Shown in pieces: positions 1 to 4,497 of a stretch of 5,100 nt of DNA. Source of the stretch: Spirochaetia bacterium (GTDB lineage Bacteria > Spirochaetota > Spirochaetia > Treponematales > Breznakiellaceae); contig BOBI01000113.1 in NCBI GenBank assembly GCA_026002305.1, forward strand, positions 1 through 5,100, given 5' to 3'. The notes beneath the pieces were generated by a model. That model made no database searches, was not told where the DNA came from, and saw only the letters and a list, made by a program, of their open reading frames with translations. The first letter of the stretch is position 1. Each line of letters opens with the position of its first letter. Both the position numbers and the translations under genes were made by a program.

Positions 1-33
1 GTTCAAGCGGGCAGTCGGCCGCAGTCATGGTGT
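1..33. repeat. 33-bp direct repeat, left copy
   Basis: The first 33 bases of the window recur exactly, in the same orientation, at 1434-1466. The match ends at base 34 (g here, t in the other copy). Its left limit cannot be seen because the window starts inside it, so the true repeat may be longer here; in the right copy the preceding bases are gcc. Here the repeat lies at the start of the partial minus-strand gene; in the right copy it encodes the C-terminus of a different protein in another reading frame. The two copies bound a segment of about 1.4 kb carrying the regulator, toxin and HIRAN genes. Confidence 0.9.
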
Positions 34-64
34 GTAGTTCTTTTCTTAAAACGGTAGCGGTCAT
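1..64 (-). CDS. N-terminus of a third gene coupled to the RelE toxin, possible antitoxin (partial)
   Basis: Only the first 21 codons are present; the frame runs off the left edge. It starts MTATVLRKELHTM. The start is well supported: its ATG overlaps the TGA of the relE-like gene in an ATGA junction, and a purine-rich AAGGGGGG site lies 6 bases upstream. A short basic helix with an LRKELH pattern is seen at the N-terminus of several small antitoxin families encoded next to RelE/ParE toxins, so an antitoxin is a reasonable guess from context, but the fragment is too short to assign a family. Part of it lies inside the 33-bp repeat, so its downstream sequence may have been altered by whatever made the duplication. 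Confidence 0.5.
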   Translation of the reverse strand, partial: MTATVLRKELHTMTAADCPLE

Positions 65-330
65 CTTTTGCCCCCCTTGTTTTTTTTGTTGTACACTTGT
101 CCACGCGGATCAATATGCGTAACAAAAATATCATTATCCCTATACCGGAATAAAGCCCGGTAACTTCCAACCTTTAGACGGAAACTTCTCGCTTGCCCTG
201 CCACCGGTCTTATATCCCCCTCCGGGGGTTCATGTTCAAGTCCGGCTAGGGCGGCTTTAATGTGTCCCTTATCCGGTTCGTTTAGGCGATCAAGGTATTT
301 CCCCGGTATGGGGTGTAGCCTTACTTGCAC
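61..330 (-). CDS. RelE/ParE-family toxin
   Basis: An 89-aa basic protein of normal length for a RelE/ParE-superfamily toxin. Proteins of the RelE branch cleave mRNA in the ribosomal A site; the ParE branch acts on gyrase. Seen in the sequence: an N-terminal helical segment (about 10-31) followed by the characteristic strands with R51, K53 and R58 in RLKVGSYRALF, and the C-terminal PRGQVY with R76 and Y80, the positions where RelE-type RNases carry catalytic residues. This favours RNase activity over ParE, but the family call is from motifs only. The start is GTG at 330 with GAGAGGA upstream and 2 bases after the stop of the XRE gene; no ATG is available nearby. It is co-transcribed with the XRE regulator upstream and overlaps the partial gene downstream by 4 bases, a layout typical of a toxin-antitoxin operon. 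The antitoxin may be the XRE protein (HigA-like order) or the downstream gene. Confidence 0.82.
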   Translation of the reverse strand: MQVRLHPIPGKYLDRLNEPDKGHIKAALAGLEHEPPEGDIRPVAGQARSFRLKVGSYRALFRYRDNDIFVTHIDPRGQVYNKKNKGGKR

Positions 331-332
331 GG

Positions 333-551
333 CTAAATTTCCTCTCCGGTATCGTTCATTTTGAAAACCGTATCAAATGAACAGTCCAAGGCGGTGGCAA
401 TCTCTTTCAATTCCTTTTCGGAAATATTATCACGTGTCATCTTGTTCGACAGGTTAGGGCTAGATTGCTCTGTTTTTTCTGCAAGATCGGCAAGCGTCAT
501 ACCCCGCCGACCTAAAATAATCTTTATTTTTTCTCCCCCAGTAAGCGGCAT
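333..551 (-). CDS. Small XRE/Cro-CI-type helix-turn-helix regulator
   Basis: A 72-aa one-domain DNA-binding protein. A Cro/CI-type helix-turn-helix spans about residues 5-65: helix 2 and 3 lie around MTLADLAEKTEQSSPNLSNK, followed by a helix with KELKEIATALDCSFDTVF, the usual end of HTH_3 domains. Start choice: an ATG at 569 is in frame, but it would lie only about 3 bases from the predicted transcription start; the ATG at 551 is preceded by GGAGG and gives the usual family N-terminus, so I use 551. Stop is TAG. It likely represses its own promoter and perhaps the divergent HIRAN promoter. It could be the phage-type Cro/repressor of this element, the antitoxin of the RelE-like toxin that follows 2 bases later, or both. 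No metabolite-binding or protease domain is present. Confidence 0.85.
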   Translation of the reverse strand: MPLTGGEKIKIILGRRGMTLADLAEKTEQSSPNLSNKMTRDNISEKELKEIATALDCSFDTVFKMNDTGEEI

Positions 552-578
552 ATTTCCTCCAAAAAGCATCCGAATTCA

Positions 579-607
579 AATATAAACTATAAAATGAATA
601 TCGTCAA
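579..607 (-). promoter_or_regulatory. Sigma70-type promoter for the XRE-relE operon
   Basis: On the minus strand, TTGACG (607-602) and TATATT (584-579) are separated by exactly 17 bases. Transcription would begin near 572, giving a leader of about 20 bases with a GGAGG site before the ATG at 551. It sits back to back with the promoter of the HIRAN gene. Confidence 0.75.
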
Positions 608-687
608 TAATAAATTAAGAAAGTAATAAAAAAATGATAAAAATACTTGACAAATAATTAAATAGTGAATATATTTATATTATAGTT
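583..687. promoter_or_regulatory. Candidate operator pair in the divergent promoter region
   Basis: The octamer TTATAGTT occurs once per promoter, in the same orientation relative to each transcription direction: on the minus strand just upstream of and touching the -10 box (AACTATA at 585-591 on the plus strand), and on the plus strand at 680-687, at the expected start of the HIRAN transcript. It is the only sequence I can see shared by both promoters in this very AT-rich gap, and placement over -10/+1 suits repression by the XRE protein. AT-richness makes chance matches easy, so this is tentative. Confidence 0.3.
647..675 (+). promoter_or_regulatory. Consensus sigma70 promoter for the HIRAN gene
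   Basis: A perfect TTGACA (647-652) is followed after 17 bases by TATATT (670-675). Transcription would start near 682, and the ribosome site AAGGAAGG (696-703) lies 9 bases before the ATG at 713. Upstream bases 608-646 are A/T tracts that could act as an UP element. This is the strongest promoter I see in the window. Confidence 0.82.
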
Positions 688-712
688 AATTTATTAAGGA
701 AGGTTAAAACAA

Positions 713-1024
713 ATGAACATCAGTAAAATAAGGTCAAGGGTAATGACGTTGGGGAACAAGCTGGCTGGCAGAATGAGCCGTAAAGAGGCATTCGAGATGG
801 CTTGGTTTATCGTGCAAAACGGCGCTGTCCGCATGGAGGTTAAGGGCGTTACATTAGGCAACCGCCAAGAGGCTATCCGCCGCCTTATGGCTTACCGCCC
901 CGATCAGGTAAGGGCGTTCATAGTGCCGGAACCTGAAAACCCAGTAGACCCTAACGCGCTGACTGTCATGGTCGGCATTCAATGGGGTAAGGGGCTTTAC
1001 CGGCTGGGCTACGTGCCTAAATAG
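713..1024 (+). CDS. HIRAN-domain protein, C-terminally cut by TAG
   Basis: A 103-aa product. The N-terminal part (about 1-35, SKIRSRV...KEAFEMAWFIV) is a short helical segment of the kind that often precedes small phage-encoded domains. Residues about 42-103 match the HIRAN pattern: VKGVTLGNRQEAI, then the diagnostic PEPENPVDPNAL (N76, D79, N81) and GLYRLGYVPK. HIRAN domains bind DNA, notably free 3' ends in the eukaryotic HLTF/Rad5 proteins; bacterial stand-alone versions occur in phages and mobile elements with unclear roles. Start is secure: strong promoter, AAGGAAGG ribosome site, ATG. The stop at 1022-1024 falls right after GYVPK, where the family usually has a further helix and strand; those are encoded in the same frame beyond it (see the next entry). 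The protein may therefore be truncated. It is transcribed away from the XRE-relE operon and may share its control. Confidence 0.78.
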   Translation: MNISKIRSRVMTLGNKLAGRMSRKEAFEMAWFIVQNGAVRMEVKGVTLGNRQEAIRRLMAYRPDQVRAFIVPEPENPVDPNALTVMVGIQWGKGLYRLGYVPK

Positions 1025-1120
1025 TATACCCGCCTTGTCGGGGCGTTACCGAAATAAAGGGCGGAAATCCGGTTTACCGGCGGCGACATCTACGGAGCGC
1101 GAATCAAGCTGGCGGTGTAA
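1025..1120 (+). pseudogene. Remnant of the HIRAN gene C-terminus beyond two in-frame stops
   Basis: Reading on in the frame of the HIRAN gene past TAG (1022-1024) gives YTRLVGALPK, a TAA (1055-1057), then RAEIRFTGGDIYGARIKLAV and a final TAA (1118-1120). The last piece is a plausible closing strand of a HIRAN domain (GGD-x-GAR-x-LxV), with no frameshift over 96 bases. The original protein was thus probably about 135 aa. Two nonsense codons in one tail suggest the tail has not been under selection for some time, unless the stops are read through. The resemblance is judged by eye. Confidence 0.55.
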
Positions 1121-1132
1121 GACATGGGATAA

Positions 1133-1168
1133 GGGGGCGCAAGCCTCCCCGCCCCGCAGTTTGCGGGG
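1133..1168 (+). other. Two adjacent GC-rich hairpins
   Basis: Between the end of the HIRAN remnant and the next ribosome site lie two stem-loops. The first is 1133-1148: a 6-bp stem with one G-T pair, closed by a GCAA (GNRA-type) tetraloop. The second is 1152-1168: a perfect 7-bp stem, ccccgca/tgcgggg, with a 3-base loop. No T-run follows, so they do not look like a rho-independent terminator. They could protect mRNA ends, act as part of a small structured RNA, or block translation. The rest of 1121-1218 holds nothing I recognise apart from the ribosome site at 1206-1210. Confidence 0.45.
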
Positions 1169-1218
1169 ATAATAACAGAGTCCTGAAATATCGGGGCGAC
1201 ATACACGGAGGTTAGAAA

Positions 1219-1488
1219 ATGACAATGGAGTGGGGGAAAGATTGCGATGCCGACCCGTCAAGTTTTGTGAACCTTCAGGATATAAAATAGTGGGGCATCA
1301 TGGAGTATTTGCCGGAAGAGACAACGACCGAATAAATCGCAGTGTTTGTATACCGCTCATTGTCAATGCAAGGCTTTGTCCGTCCACGTTCGGGGCGTCG
1401 TTTCCGGTTAAACGTCGCTATAACTGCCATGCCGTTCAAGCGGGCAGTCGGCCGCAGTCATGGTGTTCGGCACTTAAACCCGCTATGA
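1219..1488 (+). pseudogene. Small unknown gene interrupted by TAG and TAA
   Basis: An ATG at 1219 with a good CGGAGG site 8 bases upstream opens a 23-aa frame, MTMEWGKDCDADPSSFVNLQ then DIK, ended by TAG (1288-1290). The same frame continues with WGIMEYLPEETTTE, a TAA (1333-1335), and IAVFVYRSLSMQGFVRP before reaching TGA at 1486-1488. The first two stretches, and the helix-like third, read like one acidic small protein. From about 1434 on, the frame enters the 33-bp repeat and overlaps the convergent minus-strand gene, so the original 3' end is probably lost or replaced. I do not recognise the family. It follows the HIRAN gene on the same strand, and shares with it the pattern of one amber and one ochre codon. 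It may also be just a 23-aa peptide. Confidence 0.35.
1434..1466. repeat. 33-bp direct repeat, right copy
   Basis: Exact same-orientation copy of bases 1-33, offset by 1433 bases. Here it covers the last ten codons and TGA of the minus-strand 69-aa gene (HHDCGRLPA). Because two different frames are used in the two copies, selection on a shared protein motif does not explain the identity; a recent DNA-level duplication, insertion or recombination does. Confidence 0.9.
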
Positions 1489-1645
1489 TTTCTGCTACCC
1501 GCCGTTCTCCTTCGGTCGGTATCGTCGGCAGTCGCTCATCTGTATATTCACGGATTGCTATGAGCGCCGCCCTCTCTGTTCCGGTGCTTCCCTCGATGAG
1601 CGCACCCAGCGCCTCATGTAGCTGTAAATTAGTTTCACATTTCAT
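1436..1645 (-). CDS. Unknown 69-aa protein, end of the operon
   Basis: A mostly helical, mixed-charge protein with no motif I recognise. It begins MKCETNLQLHEALGAL and includes TGTERAALIAIREYTDERLP. The start is supported by ATGA overlap with the DUF5681-like gene upstream and by GGGGAG 6 bases before the ATG. The last nine residues, HHDCGRLPA, are encoded by the 33-bp direct repeat, so the C-terminus may be a graft: the original gene could have been longer and cut at the repeat. It is the last minus-strand gene of the replication operon before the left cassette. In related phages the genes after a DUF5681 protein often belong to DNA packaging; none is visible here. Confidence 0.6.
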   Translation of the reverse strand: MKCETNLQLHEALGALIEGSTGTERAALIAIREYTDERLPTIPTEGERRVAEIIAGLSAEHHDCGRLPA

Positions 1646-1830
1646 TTTCTACTCCCCAAAATAGCCGTGAGCTTCGCGTCAAGCTCATAGCCGGTGTTTA
1701 GTTCAATGCTTTCTCTTGCCTTGCCGTCTACCCGATCCCGCAAGATATCCGATAATGCCGTGCCCTTTTTTGGTCTGCCCTTGCGCCAGCATCGGGGGTC
1801 GCCTTTTTTAAAATCACCGGGCGTGTTCAT
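1642..1830 (-). CDS. DUF5681-like small basic phage protein
   Basis: A 62-aa protein whose first half, FKKGDPRCWRKGRPKKGTAL at 7-26, matches the signature of DUF5681 proteins (a KGDPR..RKGRPKKG basic patch followed by a short hydrophobic helix, here SDILRD). These small proteins are common in phages and prophages, often near terminase genes, and the lysine/arginine-rich patch suggests nucleic-acid contact; the biochemical role is not established. The start is ATG with AAGGAA about 6 bases upstream. The TGA overlaps the next gene's ATG. The 25-base gap upstream holds a short hairpin (1841-1855). The length is at the short end for the family. Confidence 0.65.
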   Translation of the reverse strand: MNTPGDFKKGDPRCWRKGRPKKGTALSDILRDRVDGKARESIELNTGYELDAKLTAILGSRK

Positions 1831-1840
1831 GCTATTTCCT

Positions 1841-1855
1841 TGCTATAAAATAGCA
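1841..1855 (-). other. Short hairpin beside a ribosome site
   Basis: tgcta/tagca forms a perfect 5-bp stem around a 5-base AT loop in the small gap before the DUF5681-like gene. On the mRNA it would stand directly 5' of the AAGGAA ribosome site (complement at 1836-1841). It is the only gap above 2 bases within the operon, so it might modulate reinitiation. The stem is weak and could be chance. Confidence 0.25.
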
Positions 1856-2038
1856 TCACTCTAGCCCACCGCGTCCGGCTTCCCTGCCGTTTGCCTTACT
1901 CCACGCCGTATAACGTCTACGGATAACATCCATAACTCCCCGCAGAGCTTCGTATAGCCGCGCTGTTGCGTCCGTTTGGCTTGCGGATAGTAATTTGTTC
2001 ATGGAGCTGCAATTTGATTTTAACCGCGTCTTTTTCAT
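1856..2038 (-). CDS. Unknown 60-aa basic protein
   Basis: A small protein rich in arginine and lysine; residues about 21-50 (TDATARLYEALRGVMDVIRR) look like one amphipathic helix, and the end is glycine- and arginine-rich. No family recognised. The frame opens 2 bases after the TAA of the upstream gene. The nearest ribosome site, AAGGA, is about 12 bases from the ATG, longer than usual, so translation may depend on coupling to the upstream gene. An internal ATG (residue 13, MNKLL) lacks a ribosome site and is less likely. Confidence 0.5.
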   Translation of the reverse strand: MKKTRLKSNCSSMNKLLSASQTDATARLYEALRGVMDVIRRRYTAWSKANGREAGRGGLE

Positions 2039-2040
2039 TT

Positions 2041-2373
2041 TTAATATTTATCCTTTTTTTTATAAGACTTAATAACACGTTCGGCATCTGCTTTTTCTAA
2101 ATCGTCCGTTAAGTGAGCAGCGTAAAGGCAATCACAACCGGCATGATACATATCAAGAATGTTTCCGCCCTGTCGGATCACGTCCGCCGAGATTCCCGCA
2201 TTGCCGGTGAAAATTCCCTCCGGCAATTTTTGCAATGCTATACAAGCGCGTAAATACATAAAGTATGAATACCCTTGCGGGTCGATGTCTTTTTGTATCT
2301 CTCTTTCATATTTCGCTTGTTCCTCTTTGCGCTCGCGCTCCTGTCGCGCATACATTCCCGCTACAATGCTCAT
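2041..2373 (-). CDS. Unknown 110-aa protein following the helicase
   Basis: Starts MSIVAGMYARQERERKEEQA: a charged, probably coiled-coil helix at about 8-30, then PQGYSYFMYLRACIALQKLP, a region with several Cys/His/Tyr residues (MYHAGCDCLYAAH) and a basic tail. No family recognised; the CDC/H cluster is too loose to call a zinc site. An in-frame ATG 12 bases upstream (2385) exists, but I choose the ATG at 2373 because it overlaps the helicase TGA as ATGA and has GGAGG 5 bases upstream. Its tight coupling to the helicase suggests a replication-linked role, which is inference only. Confidence 0.6.
   Translation of the reverse strand: MSIVAGMYARQERERKEEQAKYEREIQKDIDPQGYSYFMYLRACIALQKLPEGIFTGNAGISADVIRQGGNILDMYHAGCDCLYAAHLTDDLEKADAERVIKSYKKKDKY
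2200..2227. repeat. 8-bp perfect inverted repeat inside the 110-aa gene
   Basis: attgccgg (2200-2207) pairs with ccggcaat (2220-2227) across a 12-base loop. On the plus strand the stem is followed by five consecutive T bases, so it resembles a rho-independent terminator for transcription running antisense to the operon. It lies in coding sequence, and no plus-strand gene leads into it, so it may be incidental. Confidence 0.35.
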
Positions 2374-3407
2374 TGCCGCCTCCATACGCCATCATCAAAA
2401 ACAATATTGATATAGCTGTCTGAAATATCGCGCCCTGTAATGACAAGTTTACCCGCGCTATCTCCGCGTTTGCGTTGTAACGAAATAATACAATCGGCAG
2501 CCCCGACAATTCCCTGACTGCCGATGATGTCGTTTGTCCAGTCGCCATCTCCGGTGTTTTTTCGGGAATGATGAACCGCAACGATTGCAACTTTCATTGA
2601 ATCGGCAATCTCCTTAAGCTCGCGTATACGTGCCGTTGTTTCGGTATATGAGTTGCTGTCTTTTATTGTCGCGTAGGCCACAAGCGTGTCGATGATAACA
2701 AGCCGCGCCTGTGTTGTTTTTATATCATGCAATAATTGATACGCTCCGCGACTTTTTTCTAAAAAATACATTTTGTCACTCCAGTAAGAGCCTATCTTTT
2801 TAAGCCGGTATTTGCAGCGGTTAGCGGAATCTTCAAGCGTGTAATAAAGGCACGGCACTTTTTGAACAGCGAATCCAAGGAACATTGGCAATTTGCCGGT
2901 AATGATGTCGGCAAGTAATAACAGCAGCCATGATTTGCCGGACTTCGGCGCCCCGCTTAAAACAGTCAATCCGACAGGCAAAAGTTTATCGACAATGAAT
3001 TCGGTGTTTTCATACGGAGCCTGTTGTAGTTCCCTGCCGCTGATGATTTTACAGCGGCCTGTAGTAGCGCTGATTTTATCAAGCTCCTCGCGCAAACGAT
3101 CCAGCATTATCTCTGAGGGCAGATTACCGCCCACTGTTTTTACAGCTTCGCGTATTGCCTCTTTTTTTTGGAGGTCGCGGATTTCATTTGCCAGATCGGC
3201 GGCGGCAGGGGCTTCATCGCCTAACGTCTTTATACGCTCGCCGCCCTGAATAACTCCGGCATGAATGTAGAACGCCCCGCGATCAATGCGCTCGCGTTTC
3301 AAAACATCGTGCTTGCCTTCATTGCTTGATGTTAAGACAATGTCTTGAATATCGCCGCCGTTCATAACAGAGCAGAGGTAACGCTCCTCAATGTCGAGCA
3401 ATCTCAC
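2370..3407 (-). CDS. RepA/DnaB-like replicative helicase ATPase (AAA_25 type)
   Basis: A 345-aa RecA-fold ATPase. Visible motifs: Walker A GAPKSGKS (152-159) in the typical context LTVLSGAPKSGKSWLLLLLA; a LYYTLEDS strand (about 187-194) whose Glu sits where RepA/DnaB-type ATPases keep the catalytic acid; Walker B RLVIIDT (235-241, Asp240); AIVAVHHSRK (about 274-283) and GSQGIVGAAD (about 296-305); and GRDISD near the end. This is the pattern of AAA_25 proteins related to the RSF1010 RepA hexameric helicase, which unwinds DNA at replication forks. The first about 115 residues (MRLLDIEERYLCSVMNGGD...) look like a diverged DnaB N-terminal domain. Start: the frame is open to 3485, but the GTG at 3407 forms a GTGA overlap with the upstream stop and yields the expected N-terminus. 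It directly follows the DUF6291 replication gene, an initiator/helicase pairing common in phages. All key residues are present, so it looks functional. Confidence 0.85.
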   Translation of the reverse strand: MRLLDIEERYLCSVMNGGDIQDIVLTSSNEGKHDVLKRERIDRGAFYIHAGVIQGGERIKTLGDEAPAAADLANEIRDLQKKEAIREAVKTVGGNLPSEIMLDRLREELDKISATTGRCKIISGRELQQAPYENTEFIVDKLLPVGLTVLSGAPKSGKSWLLLLLADIITGKLPMFLGFAVQKVPCLYYTLEDSANRCKYRLKKIGSYWSDKMYFLEKSRGAYQLLHDIKTTQARLVIIDTLVAYATIKDSNSYTETTARIRELKEIADSMKVAIVAVHHSRKNTGDGDWTNDIIGSQGIVGAADCIISLQRKRGDSAGKLVITGRDISDSYINIVFDDGVWRRQ

Positions 3408-4036
3408 AATTCCACCCCCAGATTCTGATTCCCTTCGGTCTTGTCGCGATCCCGATTTTCCCATGTGCGTATAGCGGCTTTCCAATCCTTCATGGGCGTT
3501 TTACCGACCAGCCAGCCTTTGCTTTCGTAGAAGTTGTAAAATTGATCAGGATCTATATTATTATTTCGCTGTGAACAGTAGTTTTGAATTTCAGGTGGTG
3601 AAGGCTTGGTGAATTTCTTTTTAGAGAGAGCAGGCGCTTTAGCGCCGTATTGGTTTTTCTCACTATCAGGATCACGTACACGATCACGTACACGATCACG
3701 ATCAGGATCATAGTTTAAATGGCTGCAAGGCTCTACAAAATCTGCATTTGCATTTTTTGTATTTTGTTGTATACGTCTGTATTTTTCCCACTTTACAAGC
3801 GCCGAATTTCTGCGCTTTTCACAAATGGAATCATACTTCATTTTGTTGCGTTTAATTGCGTCTGTTATGAGTGAGAAAACCATATCGGGCAGCGGGGCAA
3901 GCTCGGGTACGTTCCCTGTTTCAACATAATTAAAAACGGCAAGCATAACCCGCCCCGCTTCCTCAAGTGATAATCGTTTCAGATAAGCTGCTTGATCGGT
4001 AAACAAGATAAACGATTTTACATCGGTGGAATTCAT
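3404..4036 (-). CDS. DUF6291-type phage replication initiator-like protein
   Basis: A 210-aa protein in three parts. Residues about 5-85 match DUF6291: SFILFTDQAAYLKRLSLEEA, then FNYVETGNVPEL, DMVFSLITDAIKRN and YDSICEKRRNSAL. Residues 110-124 are a charged repeat (DPDRDRVRDRVRDPD) encoded by 12-bp tandem repeats. Residues about 142-192 carry a C-terminal motif found in many phage replication proteins: TKPSPPEIQNYC, FYNFYESKGW, PMKDWKAAIRTWENR. Such proteins serve as DnaD/lambda-O-like initiators or helicase loaders; I infer that role from the C-terminal motif and from the helicase gene that follows. The frame is open to 4180, but the ATG at 4036 has AGGAG 8 bases upstream, overlaps the preceding TGA as ATGA and gives the family N-terminus. 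The repeats inside the gene may be origin iterons. Confidence 0.78.
   Translation of the reverse strand: MNSTDVKSFILFTDQAAYLKRLSLEEAGRVMLAVFNYVETGNVPELAPLPDMVFSLITDAIKRNKMKYDSICEKRRNSALVKWEKYRRIQQNTKNANADFVEPCSHLNYDPDRDRVRDRVRDPDSEKNQYGAKAPALSKKKFTKPSPPEIQNYCSQRNNNIDPDQFYNFYESKGWLVGKTPMKDWKAAIRTWENRDRDKTEGNQNLGVEL
3670..3710. repeat. 12-bp tandem repeats inside the initiator gene, possible iterons
   Basis: Two perfect units gatcacgtacac (3670-3681, 3682-3693) are followed by a third diverged unit gatcacgatcag (3694-3705) and a partial gatca. The 12-bp period keeps the reading frame and encodes a DRVR-type repeat. Every unit starts with GATC. Lambdoid phages keep their origin iterons inside the O gene, and several phage replication genes hold comparable repeats, so this could be the replication origin. 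Alternatively it is only a slippage-prone linker. Confidence 0.7.
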
Positions 4037-4311
4037 AAATCGGACTCCTCTTGTTCGGGTATGCCACGGAATACCGAGCGGACATAATGAGAGCCACCTG
4101 ACTTTTCCAAGGCGCCGTTTTCTTTTATGTAAGTTATAAACTTTTCTGTATTTACGTAAGGCGTTTGAATACAAAACCATGACAAGTATTTATAAATGAG
4201 CTTGTTTCTCTCGTCCGTAAACTCAATTTTTTGATTAGACGGTTTTTTAGAAAGCATCAGATTGCATAAAGCTGTTTTTTCACTCCAAGAAATGTATTTA
4301 TTGCTAAACAT
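4033..4311 (-). CDS. Unknown 92-aa phage protein upstream of the initiator
   Basis: Begins MFSNKYISWSEKTALCNLML, with a Lys/Asp-rich middle (IEFTDERNKLIYKYLSWFC) and KFITYIKENGALEKSGG near the end. It looks like a compact helical protein, perhaps a winged-helix DNA-binding domain, but I cannot name a family. Start: a GTG at 4332 is in frame without a ribosome site; the ATG at 4311 has AAGG 5 bases upstream and overlaps the stop of the previous frame by 8 bases, so I prefer it. The end overlaps the DUF6291 gene start as ATGA. Position just before the initiator suggests a replication or regulatory role. Confidence 0.6.
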   Translation of the reverse strand: MFSNKYISWSEKTALCNLMLSKKPSNQKIEFTDERNKLIYKYLSWFCIQTPYVNTEKFITYIKENGALEKSGGSHYVRSVFRGIPEQEESDL

Positions 4312-4497
4312 AAACACCTTCTTTCTTTTCACGGTATTTTTTCGTTACCGGCACGGTGTGCCTTAACAATTTATTTGCTTCGTAGTAGAGCTTCATTGTT
4401 ACTATGCCGTCAATAACGCCTTTAGTTTCGTTCTCCGTGTCTTTTACAGCTTTTTGAAAATGTGTTATACTAAGAGTGTTATTTGGCTTTTTAACAT
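4304..4497 (-). pseudogene. Small phage gene with a one-base frame break in an A-run
   Basis: The ATG at 4497 has strong purine-rich sites upstream (AAGGG) and overlaps the preceding TAA, yet its frame stops after 10 codons. The adjacent frame is open for more than 60 codons to a TAG at 4304, ending just inside the next gene's start. The two join after MLK at a run of five A bases: one more A, or a -1 slip, gives a 64-aa basic protein MLKKPNNTLSITHFQ...VTKKYREKKEGVYV with every operon junction intact. The open frame has no ATG near its own beginning, only one at 4396 that would give 30 aa. Either the gene carries a one-base deletion, the sequence has a homopolymer error, or slippage makes the product. 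Family unknown. On the plus strand the run is ttttt at 4488-4492. Confidence 0.6.

Noticed and set aside
1082..1210. Near-identical 16-base segments ggcgacatctacggag (1082) and ggcgacatacacggag (1195)
   Set aside because: They differ at two positions, lie in different frames and carry no further flanking similarity; too short to call a repeat.
1230..1664. Plus-strand open frame of 144 codons
   Set aside because: It runs antisense to the well-supported 69-aa gene, has no good ribosome site of its own and is rich in Cys/Ser/Arg, as expected of a shadow frame. The frame at 1219 explains this region's start better.
2306..2590. Minus-strand frame of 94 codons inside the helicase gene
   Set aside because: It overlaps the conserved helicase C-terminus in another frame and shows no domain or ribosome site.
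2893..3249. Plus-strand frame of 118 codons
   Set aside because: Antisense to the Walker A region of the helicase; composition and position fit a shadow.
3670..3710. CRISPR array
   Set aside because: The 12-bp units are adjacent without spacers and keep a reading frame; no cas genes are present.
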